37,918 bases of DNA from an uncultured bacterium (GCA_945949875.1 CAMFGH010000016.1:1-37918), one strand, 5' to 3'; positions 8,720 through 17,623 are shown, numbered from the stretch's first letter. Translations and numbers: made by a program. The notes: generated from the letters alone by a model not told the origin.

Positions 8720-9590
8720 AGTACACACTCCTTTCCACAAACCTAAACTCCAGGATCAGGAGCACCATAAAAATGAGTACCGTCAGTACACTGCACGCCG
8801 AGCTCATGCCGGTACGAAACAGCGTAAAGGCTTCGTGATAGGAATTGTAAATCAGGTTGGAACTGGCATAATTCGGCCCACCCTGTGTGATTACCTTGAT
8901 GGGTGTATAGACAAATTGCAGTCCCTGCACGATACAATAGATCAGCACGTATATTCCTGTGGAGGAGCTCATGGGGATGATCATATCCCGGAAAATTTTG
9001 CCCATAGAAATATTGTCCAGTCTGGCGGATTCAACGACTTCCTTAGGAACCCCTGAGATTCCTGCCAGGATAACGATAAAATTGTATCCAAAGCACTTCC
9101 ATGATGTGATCACGCACAAAACTGCAATGACCCAGCCCTGTGTGGTAGACCAGATCGGCATGGTGATTCCGATTTTTCTCAGCACATAGCTGACAGGTCC
9201 GGAAACCGGATTCAAAAGCCAGGTGTACAAAATGGAACCTACCACAAGCGATATCACGCTTGGCAGAAAATAGATGGCCTTGTAAAAGTTTTTCCCTTTC
9301 TGAATGATGAACTCCAAAACAAAGGAAAGCAGATATGGCATGATCAGGTTAAAAACAAGCAAAATCAAAATATAAACACAAGTATTTCTCAAAATGACCA
9401 GACTGGTTTCATTTTTAAAAAGCTCTATATAGTTGGAGAAGCCCACAAATTTCTTCGTGGGCTTAATCAGATTCCAATCAAAAAAACTTAAATAAATGGT
9501 TTCCAGCATGGGATAAAAAAGAAATATTGTGAAAGCTACGAGAGAGGGCAGCAAAAGCATATACCCCTTGATCTGTTCAAATTTCTTCAT
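8709..9590 (-). CDS. Sugar ABC transporter permease, UgpA/MalF type
   Basis: This permease has about 293 residues. It opens with a helix near 10-33 (LLLPSLVAFTIFLFYP), a family hallmark, and carries an EAA-type loop VVESARLDNISMGKIF. ATG 9590 is preferred, with AGGTG 6 bases before it. A GTG at 9599 in the same frame is less likely. The gene follows the binding-protein gene and is followed by the partner permease. Confidence 0.91.
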   Translation of the reverse strand: MKKFEQIKGYMLLLPSLVAFTIFLFYPMLETIYLSFFDWNLIKPTKKFVGFSNYIELFKNETSLVILRNTCVYILILLVFNLIMPYLLSFVLEFIIQKGKNFYKAIYFLPSVISLVVGSILYTWLLNPVSGPVSYVLRKIGITMPIWSTTQGWVIAVLCVITSWKCFGYNFIVILAGISGVPKEVVESARLDNISMGKIFRDMIIPMSSSTGIYVLIYCIVQGLQFVYTPIKVITQGGPNYASSNLIYNSYHEAFTLFRTGMSSACSVLTVLIFMVLLILEFRFVERSVYYEN

Positions 9591-9611
9591 ATTCCGCACC
9601 TACAACTATGA

Positions 9612-10994
9612 TTATTTCAGCAGTTCGTTAATCTGTTTCTGGGCACTTTCCAAACCTTCTTTTGCTGTGGTTTCTCCACCCAGAATCTGGTCGCGGGTAT
9701 CCAGAAGGAGCTGTTCTGCAACCAAACCTGCATCTCCAGGGAAGCTGGTCCACTTGCTGACGCTGTCCATCTGTTCGATGGCAGGTGTCATCAGTTCATT
9801 CTCAGCCAGGAAACTCTTTAAACCGTTTTCAGCTTCTGCAACGTCTTTTCGTGGTGGTACATAACCGGTTCCGATGGTCCATGCCGCCATGGATTCCACA
9901 CTATATAAGTATTTTTCAAATTCCCAGGCTGCAGCAATCTGTTCCGGATCCTGAGCTGTGATAGCCAGGAAACAGCCGCCTGCACATACTTTTCTTGGTT
10001 TGTCACCCCAGGTAGGAGATTTTACTGTTTTTACCTGGAACTGGCAGTTGTCCTGTACATAAGCGCGGCGAGCAATTGTGGTATAAAGCATTGCACAGTT
10101 ACCATCCACAAAGGCCTGGCATCCTTCTTCCCATGTGATATGAAGCGCACTTCCTTCTTTGATCATATCTGCATAGGTCTGCATTGCCTCGATACCTTCC
10201 TCTGATGCAAAGGTAGCTTCATATGTACCGTCTGCATTGGCTGTCAGAAGCTGAGCTCCATTACTTTCCATGTATGCCTGCTGTGCCCAGAAGTCTGCAG
10301 GTTCCTGCATATAAATACCGTATTTTCCTGTGTTTTCATGAACCTGCTGGGATGCTTTTCGCACATCTTCCCAAGTCTTCATCTCGAAATCTGTCACGCC
10401 TGCTTCTTCTAACAGGTCTGTATTGATGTACAATACCGGATTACTTACAGAATATGAAATACCCACCTGCTCACCTGCATTGTTTACTGCCAGATTCAGT
10501 ACATTAGGAAGGAAATTATCTGTTAAGAAATTGGGGTCTTCGGAATCATAAGCGTCAATGGCTTCCTGTGGAGTAGTATAGTCAAAATTGTTTGAGAAAT
10601 ATTCCAGGAATGCCCATCCAATCTGTACAAGGGCAGGGGTATTTCCTGTGGTGGCTTCTGCCTGCAGATTCTGCATCAGTCCTTTGTACATATCCGGATT
10701 GTATTTTGCCACAACCTGAATATGATCATTTTCCTCGTTAAATTTATTTACCAATTCTTCTACCGTGGTTCCTCCCTGGGTATCTGCGTTGCAGTGCCAG
10801 TATTCGATCACTGTTTTCTCTCCGGATGTGGTAGTATCTGCAGCGGACGCACTGTCTGCAGTGCTTTCCTGTGTAGCTGCTGATGACGCCTGTGTTCCTG
10901 CTCCTGTGGGAGCCGCACTGCTTCCACATCCAACCAATGTCATGGATGCCATCAAAGTAATAGTTAAGATGGTTGCGATAAATTTGTTTTTCAT
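9612..10994 (-). CDS. Sugar ABC transporter substrate-binding lipoprotein
   Basis: This is a 460-residue family 1 solute-binding protein. The N-terminal lipoprotein signal ends in lipobox LVGC (Cys23) and is followed by an A/S/T-rich linker (about residues 27-57), which tethers the domain to the membrane. EYWHCNAD opens the mature fold. The ribosome site is AGAGG, 5 bases before ATG 10994. It is the first gene of a five-gene operon: binding protein, two permeases, ATPase and sugar isomerase. The substrate is unknown. Confidence 0.93.
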   Translation of the reverse strand: MKNKFIATILTITLMASMTLVGCGSSAAPTGAGTQASSAATQESTADSASAADTTTSGEKTVIEYWHCNADTQGGTTVEELVNKFNEENDHIQVVAKYNPDMYKGLMQNLQAEATTGNTPALVQIGWAFLEYFSNNFDYTTPQEAIDAYDSEDPNFLTDNFLPNVLNLAVNNAGEQVGISYSVSNPVLYINTDLLEEAGVTDFEMKTWEDVRKASQQVHENTGKYGIYMQEPADFWAQQAYMESNGAQLLTANADGTYEATFASEEGIEAMQTYADMIKEGSALHITWEEGCQAFVDGNCAMLYTTIARRAYVQDNCQFQVKTVKSPTWGDKPRKVCAGGCFLAITAQDPEQIAAAWEFEKYLYSVESMAAWTIGTGYVPPRKDVAEAENGLKSFLAENELMTPAIEQMDSVSKWTSFPGDAGLVAEQLLLDTRDQILGGETTAKEGLESAQKQINELLK

Positions 10995-11067
10995 AAATTT
11001 CCTCTTTCTTTTTTGGATTTCGTTTCTGTCGTTTTCTTTTTGTTTGAGCGAAATAAAGTTTCTTTGA

Positions 11068-11077
11068 GTTGTACAAC
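11068..11077. promoter_or_regulatory. Palindrome upstream of the second sugar operon
   Basis: GTTGTACAAC is a perfect 10-bp palindrome 74 bp before the binding-protein ATG. It could be an operator. I could not assign a convincing promoter next to it. The surrounding 10995-11160 is AT-rich and holds no gene. Confidence 0.3.
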
Positions 11078-11160
11078 AAGGTTAAGTTTAAAGATGGTTT
11101 GTAAAATCCAAAATCAGTGGAAGGAAAATCTTTTGTAAAGAATTGTAAAAAGTAGGAATC

Positions 11161-11194
11161 AAAAAAGACTCCCCGGGGGCAGACCCGGAAAGCC
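11161..11194 (-). terminator. Terminator of the PAP2-like gene
   Basis: On the minus strand, GGCTTTCCGGG pairs with CCCGGGGAGTC (11 pairs, some G-T) around a 6-base loop and is followed by six T. Confidence 0.8.
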
Positions 11195-11215
11195 TCATTT
11201 TCTCTTTCAACAGAT

Positions 11216-11872
11216 TTATTCTTTTATTTTACACATTTCACAAATCGTATAGTATGCCATAATCAGTGCACCGCTCAGCAACGCTGCGGCAATAATATCC
11301 GACAGCCAATGTACTCCGGATATCAGTCTTCCTATCACCATACATGCAGAGAACAGTGCTATCAGAACCATCAAAATATTTCTTATCACATCACTTTTTA
11401 TCCGCTTATGAAGCTGCAGCATCACGGTTGCCATCACACACATGACCAGCAACGTAGTAGAAGAGGGATAGGAGGCCTCTAATCGACCTTCTATTAAGAT
11501 AGGCCTGTAATTGATCACAACCACTTCAAACAGGATATATGCCCCCATTACAACCACATAATAGATGCCCAGCACCAGAATATCCACATCCACCTTCAGC
11601 AGGCTTCTTCTTTTGACCAGCTGCACCAGTCCCAGCATGGCAAAGCCCAGTACACAGAAAAGCGGTACCAGTCCCAGCCAATCTGTTATGGTGTAGATCA
11701 TCATATGAACCCCTGTCAGATTGTGAAAGGCTTCATTGATGCCTGCCAGACCCACAGTCGTTCCCTTGGGTCCAATAGGCCTTACATCACAATGCATCAC
11801 AAGCACCGTCCATAGTATAAATGCTGCCATAAGGCTAATCGTTACAAAACAATTTTTTTGATTCTTTTTCAT
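11216..11872 (-). CDS. PAP2-family membrane protein with altered active site
   Basis: This integral membrane protein belongs to the PAP2 (lipid phosphatase/phosphatidylglycerophosphatase B-like) superfamily. About six helices are visible. Motif 3 is intact (IGRLISGVHWLSDI, with Arg, His and Asp). Motif 2, normally PSGH, reads PSSTT, so the catalytic His is missing. Motif 1 keeps RP (INYRP) but not the leading Lys. It may be inactive or use another chemistry. I take ATG 11872 (MKKNQKNC, about 218 residues), with AAGG about 11 bases upstream. An in-frame ATG at 11959 adds an atypical 29 residues. Confidence 0.75.
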   Translation of the reverse strand: MKKNQKNCFVTISLMAAFILWTVLVMHCDVRPIGPKGTTVGLAGINEAFHNLTGVHMMIYTITDWLGLVPLFCVLGFAMLGLVQLVKRRSLLKVDVDILVLGIYYVVVMGAYILFEVVVINYRPILIEGRLEASYPSSTTLLVMCVMATVMLQLHKRIKSDVIRNILMVLIALFSACMVIGRLISGVHWLSDIIAAALLSGALIMAYYTICEMCKIKE

Positions 11873-12034
11873 TATTCTTACCATCCTTTTGATTTTGTTT
11901 GGCATCTGCGAAACGCTTATCAAAATCCGTGCTAAGTAAAGCACCATTCGGTTTAGCATCTGCCTGAACTCAATCTAGCAAGATGGTAGAAAAAATATAA
12001 GAATCCCCCTGTCACATCGCCGATACGAATCGTG

Positions 12035-12640
12035 TCATGCCCATTTGATCAGCATCAGCGCCTTGATAACCAAAAGCAAAAAGGTAAACATAGCGGCGTA
12101 GGGCTGTCTGCTTGCCATAAAAGCAAGGGCACCCACAGCGCTCAGCCCCAGAGATATTTTATCCTTATTCTGTACCCACCATTTGGCACTGCTGTTCTGG
12201 AAGGCCAATCCCAGAATCCCCCATATCACCAGACCAAAAGTGATGATCAAATATGGGATCTTTATATAAGCTTCTATCTCTGTAAATGCAAGCAGGGAAA
12301 CCTCCTGTATCACGCCATCCACACTCTGCCCAAAGAACGGGAGAAAAAGAAACATGGCCACGCTGCAGTCCAGCAGGCCATAAACCAGATCCCTCATATG
12401 CTTTTCTTTCTTTTTATTATCCTCTTCCGCAATGGTAATAATTTCATCCCCGGACAGCAGTTCATCCAGTGACACGGAAAAATATTTTGAAATCGCCTTC
12501 AAAGAATCGATATTGGGATATCCCCGTCCGGATTCCCACTTGGAAATGGCAGTACGGGATACGTATAACGCATCTGCCAGCTCCTCCTGGGTTAAATGAT
12601 TCTGTTTTCTCAGTTCCTGCAGCTTTTCATTGAAATCCAT
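12035..12640 (-). CDS. XRE-family regulator with C-terminal membrane segments
   Basis: This 201-residue protein has an N-terminal HTH_3 DNA-binding domain (residues 3-60, with LTQEELADALYVSRTAISKW). After a charged linker (NKKKEKHMRD at about 75) come about three hydrophobic segments, ending at the C-terminus in FTFLLLVIKALMLIKWA. Such membrane-tethered XRE proteins are common in Firmicutes and act as sensor-repressors, often of a neighbouring gene. The ribosome site is AGGAAC before ATG 12640. The target is unknown. Confidence 0.85.
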   Translation of the reverse strand: MDFNEKLQELRKQNHLTQEELADALYVSRTAISKWESGRGYPNIDSLKAISKYFSVSLDELLSGDEIITIAEEDNKKKEKHMRDLVYGLLDCSVAMFLFLPFFGQSVDGVIQEVSLLAFTEIEAYIKIPYLIITFGLVIWGILGLAFQNSSAKWWVQNKDKISLGLSAVGALAFMASRQPYAAMFTFLLLVIKALMLIKWA

Positions 12641-12697
12641 TCTGTTCCTACTTTCTTTTTACTGCTTTTTTCCCTGCATAATCGTATGCACCAAACC

Positions 12698-13015
12698 CTA
12701 TAATCCTCGTATAATGTTTATATAATCTTGCCGTTGATCCACAACTGCATATACAACAACTTTTTTGTTTTCCTCATCAATTTTGTAAAATACCAAATCT
12801 TTTTCTAAAACAAGGACCTTATATCCTTGTCGTTTGAGCACAAGATACCTCGGATCCGTTCCAATATACGGATTATCTCCCAATTCAAGAATCCTCTTTT
12901 CCATTTCATCAAGCTTTTCAAGTGCAACCGTATTTCCAAAATTCTGCGCAACATACAGGATAATCTTTCTAATGCCTGAATCCGCCGTGTCAGTTCGTAT
13001 TACCTTGTAATTCAT
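12698..13015 (-). CDS. RelE/ParE-family toxin
   Basis: This 105-residue toxin of a type II toxin-antitoxin pair has the ParE-like pattern: an N-terminal strand (YKVIRTDTADSGIRKI), a helical pair (ALEKLDEMEKRILEL) and a C-terminal beta sheet (YKVLVLEKDLVFYKI, VVVYAVVDQRQDY). Members poison gyrase or cleave ribosome-bound mRNA. Which one applies here is open. AGGAGGG, 6 bases before the ATG, lies inside the end of the antitoxin gene, and only 2 bp separate the genes. Confidence 0.87.
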   Translation of the reverse strand: MNYKVIRTDTADSGIRKIILYVAQNFGNTVALEKLDEMEKRILELGDNPYIGTDPRYLVLKRQGYKVLVLEKDLVFYKIDEENKKVVVYAVVDQRQDYINIIRGL

Positions 13016-13017
13016 CG

Positions 13018-13296
13018 TCAGCCCTCCTGAAGCATTTTCCGCAAATCATCAAATGTTTCAGATACCGGTGCAACTCGGTCATTTTTCACATCTTCTTCCG
13101 CTTCGGCCAATACTTCAAGCAACTCTATACGTGCCTTCATATTTTTATACTCTTCATAGGAAAGAGATACTGTATCACCTCTACCGTTTACTGTAATAAT
13201 TACTGCTTCTTTATTTTCCTTACACTGCTTTGAAATTTCATTGTAATGATTTCTTAAATCTGCTGATGGTCTAATAGATTCTCGTAATGCTAACAT
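13018..13296 (-). CDS. Phd/YefM-family antitoxin
   Basis: This 92-residue antitoxin is the first gene of the pair. The N-terminal Phd/YefM DNA-binding domain is visible (SIRPSADLRNHYNEISKQC, AVIITVNGRGDTVSLSYEEY), followed by a helical tail (LLEVLAEAEEDVKNDR...) that wraps the toxin. GGAGG precedes ATG 13296. The promoter just upstream overlaps a perfect palindrome, as expected for self-repression by the antitoxin-toxin complex. Confidence 0.88.
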   Translation of the reverse strand: MLALRESIRPSADLRNHYNEISKQCKENKEAVIITVNGRGDTVSLSYEEYKNMKARIELLEVLAEAEEDVKNDRVAPVSETFDDLRKMLQEG

Positions 13297-13324
13297 ATAT
13301 AACCTCCACTAATAATATATGCAA

Positions 13325-13353
13325 ATTATATCGCGATATGTCTATGATTTCAA
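13325..13353 (-). promoter_or_regulatory. Toxin-antitoxin promoter with overlapping palindromic operator
   Basis: On the minus strand TTGAAA (13353-13348), 17 bp and a consensus TATAAT (13330-13325) make a near-perfect sigma-A promoter. The 12-bp palindrome ATATCGCGATAT (13328-13339) covers the spacer end and part of the -10 box. This is the natural place for the antitoxin to bind and block RNA polymerase. Confidence 0.75.
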
Positions 13354-13367
13354 TCAATAATAATCGC

Positions 13368-14732
13368 TCATTTCCGTTTCGTTCCTGTTTCTTTTCTTGT
13401 TACCCAAAAATAAACCACATAGGAAACCAGAACCGTACAGGCATCAGCAACGAGCTGAGTCCACACCAGACCATATGCACCATATCTATTGTTCAAAATC
13501 AACATGATCGGAATATTGAAAACAATCTGCCTTACCACAGCCAGCCAAAAGGATATTTTTCCTCTGCCAATGGCATTGAAGTAATGAACCATGTTAAAGC
13601 ATAGAAACATAAACGGAGTGGCAAAACACCGGGCCTGCAGGAAGGCAGTTCCTAATTGGATGGTTTCAGCATCACCAATAAAGAAGGTAATAATCGCAGC
13701 ACTGAAGCTATGGTAAAAAATGACACATAACACCGCAATGGTTACACCCAATATCCTTGCACAGTTGAAAATCTGTTTCATTCTTTCCCTGTTTTTTGCA
13801 GCATAATTATACGCAATAAGAGGTATCATCCCCAGGCATATACCTATTCCAATATTCAGTGGAAGTCTTTCCACCTTGGTAACAATTCCATATGCCGCTA
13901 ATGCTGTATCCCCATGGATGGCCATTTTTTTGTTGGCAATCATATTGGCAATATCGAATAACAAAACAGACACTCCGGCAGGGATTCCCACACTGAATAT
14001 TTCGATGATTGAGCTTCTCTCAGGCAGACCCTGACGCAGACTTACGCCAATCACTGTGTTTTTCTGTATTTTGATACAAATGATCACAAAGTAGGAAAAT
14101 GTGATCACATTACTCAGCATGGTTGCAACTGCCGCACCGGTCACCTGCATTCCATCCGGGAAAATCCAAAACATCAAGATGGGATCTAATATCATATTCA
14201 GCACACCGCCAAAACTGATTCCAATTCCGGCTTCTTTGGAATATCCAACACTTCGAATCAGATTCGACAGCACCATTGACATGACATTAAAAACGCCACC
14301 GATACCCACAACGTAAAATAAATACTGTCTTGCATAGTCCCTTGTCTGATCACTGGCACCCAACAGATTTAGTAGCGGATTGCAAAAAAGCATAGTGATA
14401 CCTGCAAAAGCAACAGCTGTTAACAGTGACATCCATATGCTGATGGCAAATACCTTTTTGGCTTCCATTTCCTTTTTATCACCCAGCAATCTTGAAATAA
14501 GACTGCCTCCGCCTGTACCGAATAAATTGGATATGGAAATCGACAGCAGAAAAATTGGCAACACCAGGGAACAGGCCGCAACCATACTTGGATTATCCGT
14601 CAGCCCAATAAACCATGTATCTGCAATATTGTAAACCAGAGTAATCAGCTGGCTGACAATAGCAGGTACTGCCATAATAGTCAGCGATTTTAATACAGGA
14701 TACTCCTCAAATACTCTCTTCTTTTCATCCAT
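13368..14732 (-). CDS. MATE-family multidrug/Na+ exporter
   Basis: This 454-residue protein with about 12 hydrophobic segments matches the MATE family (NorM/MepA branch). The first repeat begins FEEYPVLKSLTIMAVPAIVSQ, with NIADTWFIG in helix 2. The second repeat starts near residue 235 (SIIEIFSVGIPAGVSVLLFD). It would export drugs or metabolites in exchange for Na+ or H+. AGAGGT precedes the ATG, and a TATAAT box lies at 14759-14764 (minus) without a clear -35. Its upstream region is one copy of the 97-bp element. Confidence 0.9.
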   Translation of the reverse strand: MDEKKRVFEEYPVLKSLTIMAVPAIVSQLITLVYNIADTWFIGLTDNPSMVAACSLVLPIFLLSISISNLFGTGGGSLISRLLGDKKEMEAKKVFAISIWMSLLTAVAFAGITMLFCNPLLNLLGASDQTRDYARQYLFYVVGIGGVFNVMSMVLSNLIRSVGYSKEAGIGISFGGVLNMILDPILMFWIFPDGMQVTGAAVATMLSNVITFSYFVIICIKIQKNTVIGVSLRQGLPERSSIIEIFSVGIPAGVSVLLFDIANMIANKKMAIHGDTALAAYGIVTKVERLPLNIGIGICLGMIPLIAYNYAAKNRERMKQIFNCARILGVTIAVLCVIFYHSFSAAIITFFIGDAETIQLGTAFLQARCFATPFMFLCFNMVHYFNAIGRGKISFWLAVVRQIVFNIPIMLILNNRYGAYGLVWTQLVADACTVLVSYVVYFWVTRKETGTKRK

Positions 14733-14815
14733 TGCAATCTACCTCTTCTTTGTAAGTCATTATACACCAATTCACCGATATAAATTGTAATGCAATTCCT
14801 TCCAATGTTTTCACA

Positions 14816-14912
14816 ACAGAGTCGAGATACGCTTTGCGAATCTCGCTCTGATTAGCGGTGGTCAAATACTCATGCGTGCAAGCACGCCGAGCATTTTCCT
14901 CGTCGCCATAAC
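14816..14912 (-). repeat. 97-bp terminator-linked element, copy A
   Basis: Reading on the minus strand, the element starts GTTATGGCGACGAGG immediately after the T-tract of the tRNA-Gln terminator and ends CTCTGT. Copy B (26638-26734) differs at about 6 positions by hand count and has the same length. A perfect GCGTGC-TT-GCACGC hairpin and a strong CGAGAT...ATCTCG stem-loop lie inside. One frame is open throughout (CYGDEENARRACTHEYLTTA...). Its function is unknown. It lies between tRNA-Gln and the MATE gene. Confidence 0.8.
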
Positions 14913-14940
14913 AAAAAAGGAACTGATCTCTCAGTTCCTT
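14912..14940 (-). terminator. Terminator of tRNA-Gln
   Basis: AAGGAACTGA pairs perfectly with TCAGTTCCTT around a 4-base loop, followed by six T on the minus strand. It lies 2 bases beyond the tRNA end. Confidence 0.9.
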
Positions 14941-14942
14941 AG

Positions 14943-15015
14943 CAGCGCTACAAGGATTCGAACCTTGAAAATGACGGAGTCAGAGTCCGTTGCCTTACCA
15001 TTTGGCGATAGCGCT
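14943..15015 (-). tRNA. tRNA-Gln, anticodon CTG
   Basis: A full cloverleaf is visible in 73 bases. The acceptor stem AGCGCTA pairs with TAGCGCT. The D-arm is GCC/GGC, and the anticodon stem ACGGA/TCCGT carries loop CTCTGAC (anticodon CTG at 14981-14983). The T-arm is CAAGG/CCTTG with loop TTCGAAT, and the discriminator is G. CCA is not encoded. It reads CAG codons. The anticodon loop and stem match the usual bacterial glutamine pattern. Confidence 0.93.
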
Positions 15016-15067
15016 ATATATATGAAGTAGCCTTTGAAGCTCGCGATACCTCTTGACTACTTGAAAA

Positions 15068-15096
15068 AGTATACTAGAAAGACGAGCAGATTGCAA
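15068..15096 (-). promoter_or_regulatory. Promoter of tRNA-Gln
   Basis: TTGCAA (15096-15091), 17 bp and TATACT (15073-15068) on the minus strand. The start would be near 15061, leaving a 45-base leader with an AAGTAG/CTACTT inverted repeat that is probably trimmed off. Confidence 0.7.
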
Positions 15097-15211
15097 GTCT
15101 TTTTTTAACTTTTTTCCTTTTTTATTTTTTGAGCAGTTTGTACTGTTTTCTGCGCATCTTTTTATGCACATATCATAATATTCTTAGGGTTTCCTCGAAA
15201 AATTTCGGAAT

Positions 15212-15247
15212 AAAAACGGGTGGCGTTTCTATGATCCACGCCACCCG
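15212..15247 (-). terminator. Terminator of glnN
   Basis: CGGGTGGCGT pairs perfectly with ACGCCACCCG (15217-15226 and 15238-15247), followed by TTTTTA on the minus strand. It lies 38 bases after the glnN stop. Confidence 0.92.
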
Positions 15248-15284
15248 CTTATTGGGAAAAGAAAAGAATAAACTTTAAGCTGAT

Positions 15285-17396
15285 TTATACTTCGAACATC
15301 AATTCACCATATGTAGGAATTGGCCAAATGTCTTTATCTACGATCATTTCCAGTTCGTCTGCCGGTTTTCTCAGTTCTTCCATTGCCACTTTGATTTCAT
15401 CTTTGTAGAAGAATGCCTGTGCTTTTACATCTTCCATAGCACTTGCTTTTGCTTCCAGATCTTTCAGTTTAGCAAGAGCATTCTGCATTTCAGCCAGCTT
15501 GCCTGTAACGACTTTCAGCAGATCTGCCTGGATCGTTGCATCTGCACCGGCTTCTTTTACAGCGATTACAGCATCTGCAAGGGATTTACTGTATTTTACA
15601 ACAGCCGGAATGATCTTCTTACCTGCCATATCGATCATAGTAAGTGCTTCAATATTGATGGTCTTTGCATAAGTTTCGTAAATGATCTCTTCTCGAGATT
15701 CCAGTTCTACCTTTGTAAAGATTCCGAATTTTTCAAATAAGGAAACCGCTTTGTCTGTAGTCAGTGTGCTTGCAGCTTCGATCATGGATTTGATATTTGG
15801 AAGACCACGTTTTTCAGCCTCTGCAACCCATTCATCGGAATATCCGTTACCATTGAAGATGATTCTCTGGTGTTTTGTCATATATTCTTTAATCAGGTCA
15901 TGTACTGCCACTTCAAAGTTATCTGCTTTTTCCAGTCTGTCTGCAGCTTCGCAGAATGCTTCTGCTACGATTGCATTCAGTGTTGTGTTCGGGCTGGCGA
16001 TGGAATCAGCAGATCCTACCATACGGAACTCAAACTTATTACCGGTGAAGGCAAATGGTGATGTTCTGTTACGGTCTGTTGCATCTTTTTCAAAATCAGG
16101 AAGTGTGGATACACCTGTCAGTAATTTTCCACCTTCTTTTAATTTGGATGCATCACCTGTTTCAATCAGCTGTTTTACAACATCTTCCAGCTGCTCGCCA
16201 AGGAAGATGGAAATAATAGCCGGAGGTGCCTCGTTTGCGCCAAGTCTGTGATCATTACCAACATCAGAAGCGCTCTGACGAAGCAGATCTGCATGGGTAT
16301 CTACTGCTTTCAGGATGCAGGCAAGAACCAGAAGAAACTGAACGTTCTTATTTGGTGTATCACCCGGATCAAGAAGGTTTTCACCGGTATCTGTTGTAAT
16401 AGACCAGTTATTGTGTTTACCGGAACCATTCACACCTGCATATGGTTTCTCGTGTAACAGACATCTTAAATCATGTTTATATGCAACACGTTTCATAGTT
16501 TCCATAACCAGCTGGTTATGGTCTACTGCGATATTTGCTGTTTCATAAATCGGTGCCAGTTCATGCTGTGCCGGAGCTACTTCGTTATGCTGGGTCTTTG
16601 CTGTTACACCCAGTTTCCAAAGTTCTTCGTTTAAGTCCTTCATATATGCGCCTACACGCTCTTTGATAACACCAAAGTAATGATCTTCCATTTCCTGACC
16701 TTTTGGAGCCGGCGCACCAAATAAAGTACGACCTGCAAACATAAGGTCTTCTCTCTGCATATAGAGATCTTTATCTACCAGGAAATATTCCTGTTCAGGA
16801 CCTACCGATGCGGTTACTTTTGTAGCCTCTGTATTTCCAAATAATCTTACGATACGAACTGCCTGTTGACTGACTGCTTCCATGGAACGAAGAAGCGGTG
16901 TCTTTTTATCCAGTGCTTCACCGGTGTAGGAACAGAATGCTGTGGGAATACAAAGAATGGTTCCGCAGGCAGATTCTTTCAAAAATGCAGGGGATGTAAT
17001 ATCCCATGCTGTATATCCTCTGGCTTCAAAGGTTGCACGAAGACCACCGGATGGGAAAGATGATGCATCAGGCTCACCTTTGATCAATTCTTTTCCGGAA
17101 AATTCTGTGATCATTTTGCCATCTGCATCCGGATGGGATACAAATGCGTCATGTTTTTCAGCAGTGATACCGGTAAGTGGCTGGAACCAATGCGTATAGT
17201 GTGTGGCACCATTTTCAATAGCCCAGTCTTTCATCTCTTTGGCAACAACGTTTGCTGCACTCATGGATAATTCGCCACCGTGTTCCATTACATTAACGAC
17301 TTCTTTGTAAACATTCTTCGGAAGACGCTCACGCATCTTACTTAAGTTAAAGACATTTTTTCCAAATAACTCTTCCACATTTACTACTTCACTCAT
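15285..17396 (-). CDS. glnN: Glutamine synthetase type III
   Basis: This 703-residue enzyme makes glutamine from glutamate, ammonia and ATP in the cytoplasm. Its length and sequence are those of GSIII (GlnN), not the shorter GlnA. Landmarks are [18 protein letters not shown] near 125, the metal-binding [13 protein letters not shown] near 205, [14 protein letters not shown] near 270, the ATP-site [10 protein letters not shown] near 325, and the GSIII-specific C-terminal domain. AGGAGG lies 7 bases before ATG 17396. It is transcribed alone, with a leader containing a strong hairpin terminator that suggests attenuation by nitrogen status. Confidence 0.96.
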   Translation of the reverse strand: MSEVVNVEELFGKNVFNLSKMRERLPKNVYKEVVNVMEHGGELSMSAANVVAKEMKDWAIENGATHYTHWFQPLTGITAEKHDAFVSHPDADGKMITEFSGKELIKGEPDASSFPSGGLRATFEARGYTAWDITSPAFLKESACGTILCIPTAFCSYTGEALDKKTPLLRSMEAVSQQAVRIVRLFGNTEATKVTASVGPEQEYFLVDKDLYMQREDLMFAGRTLFGAPAPKGQEMEDHYFGVIKERVGAYMKDLNEELWKLGVTAKTQHNEVAPAQHELAPIYETANIAVDHNQLVMETMKRVAYKHDLRCLLHEKPYAGVNGSGKHNNWSITTDTGENLLDPGDTPNKNVQFLLVLACILKAVDTHADLLRQSASDVGNDHRLGANEAPPAIISIFLGEQLEDVVKQLIETGDASKLKEGGKLLTGVSTLPDFEKDATDRNRTSPFAFTGNKFEFRMVGSADSIASPNTTLNAIVAEAFCEAADRLEKADNFEVAVHDLIKEYMTKHQRIIFNGNGYSDEWVAEAEKRGLPNIKSMIEAASTLTTDKAVSLFEKFGIFTKVELESREEIIYETYAKTINIEALTMIDMAGKKIIPAVVKYSKSLADAVIAVKEAGADATIQADLLKVVTGKLAEMQNALAKLKDLEAKASAMEDVKAQAFFYKDEIKVAMEELRKPADELEMIVDKDIWPIPTYGELMFEV

Positions 17397-17476
17397 TGCA
17401 TTGCCTCCTTATTTTAGGTTACACGAACTTTCACAAATCAATAGCTTCCCTAGTTTGTCGTCCTTATTGATTGTAT

Positions 17477-17511
17477 AAAAAAATGTTCCAAAAAACAACT
17501 TTTTGGAACAT
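17477..17511 (-). terminator. Leader terminator/attenuator upstream of glnN
   Basis: ATGTTCCAAAAA pairs perfectly with TTTTTGGAACAT (17483-17494 and 17500-17511) around a 5-base loop and is followed by 7 T on the minus strand. It lies between a plausible glnN promoter and the gene, so it may act as an attenuator. It could instead end the upstream operon, whose last stop is about 110 bases away. A segment AACGAA just 5' of it has A at position 1 and G at position 4, as in ANTAR-target loops, but its stem is imperfect. Confidence 0.7.
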
Positions 17512-17555
17512 CTTCGTTCATGCTTACTTTATTTTGTCTTGCGACCTTTTTAATT

Positions 17556-17584
17556 AAAATACTCTTATTCGCATTACTTTGCAA
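17556..17584 (-). promoter_or_regulatory. Candidate promoter of glnN
   Basis: TTGCAA (17584-17579), 17 bp and TATTTT (17561-17556) on the minus strand. It would give a leader of about 150 bases that includes the hairpin terminator. Confidence 0.5.
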
Positions 17585-17623
17585 GTAGGAAAAATATTTT
17601 TTGTTATTTCCATCAAAAAAAAT

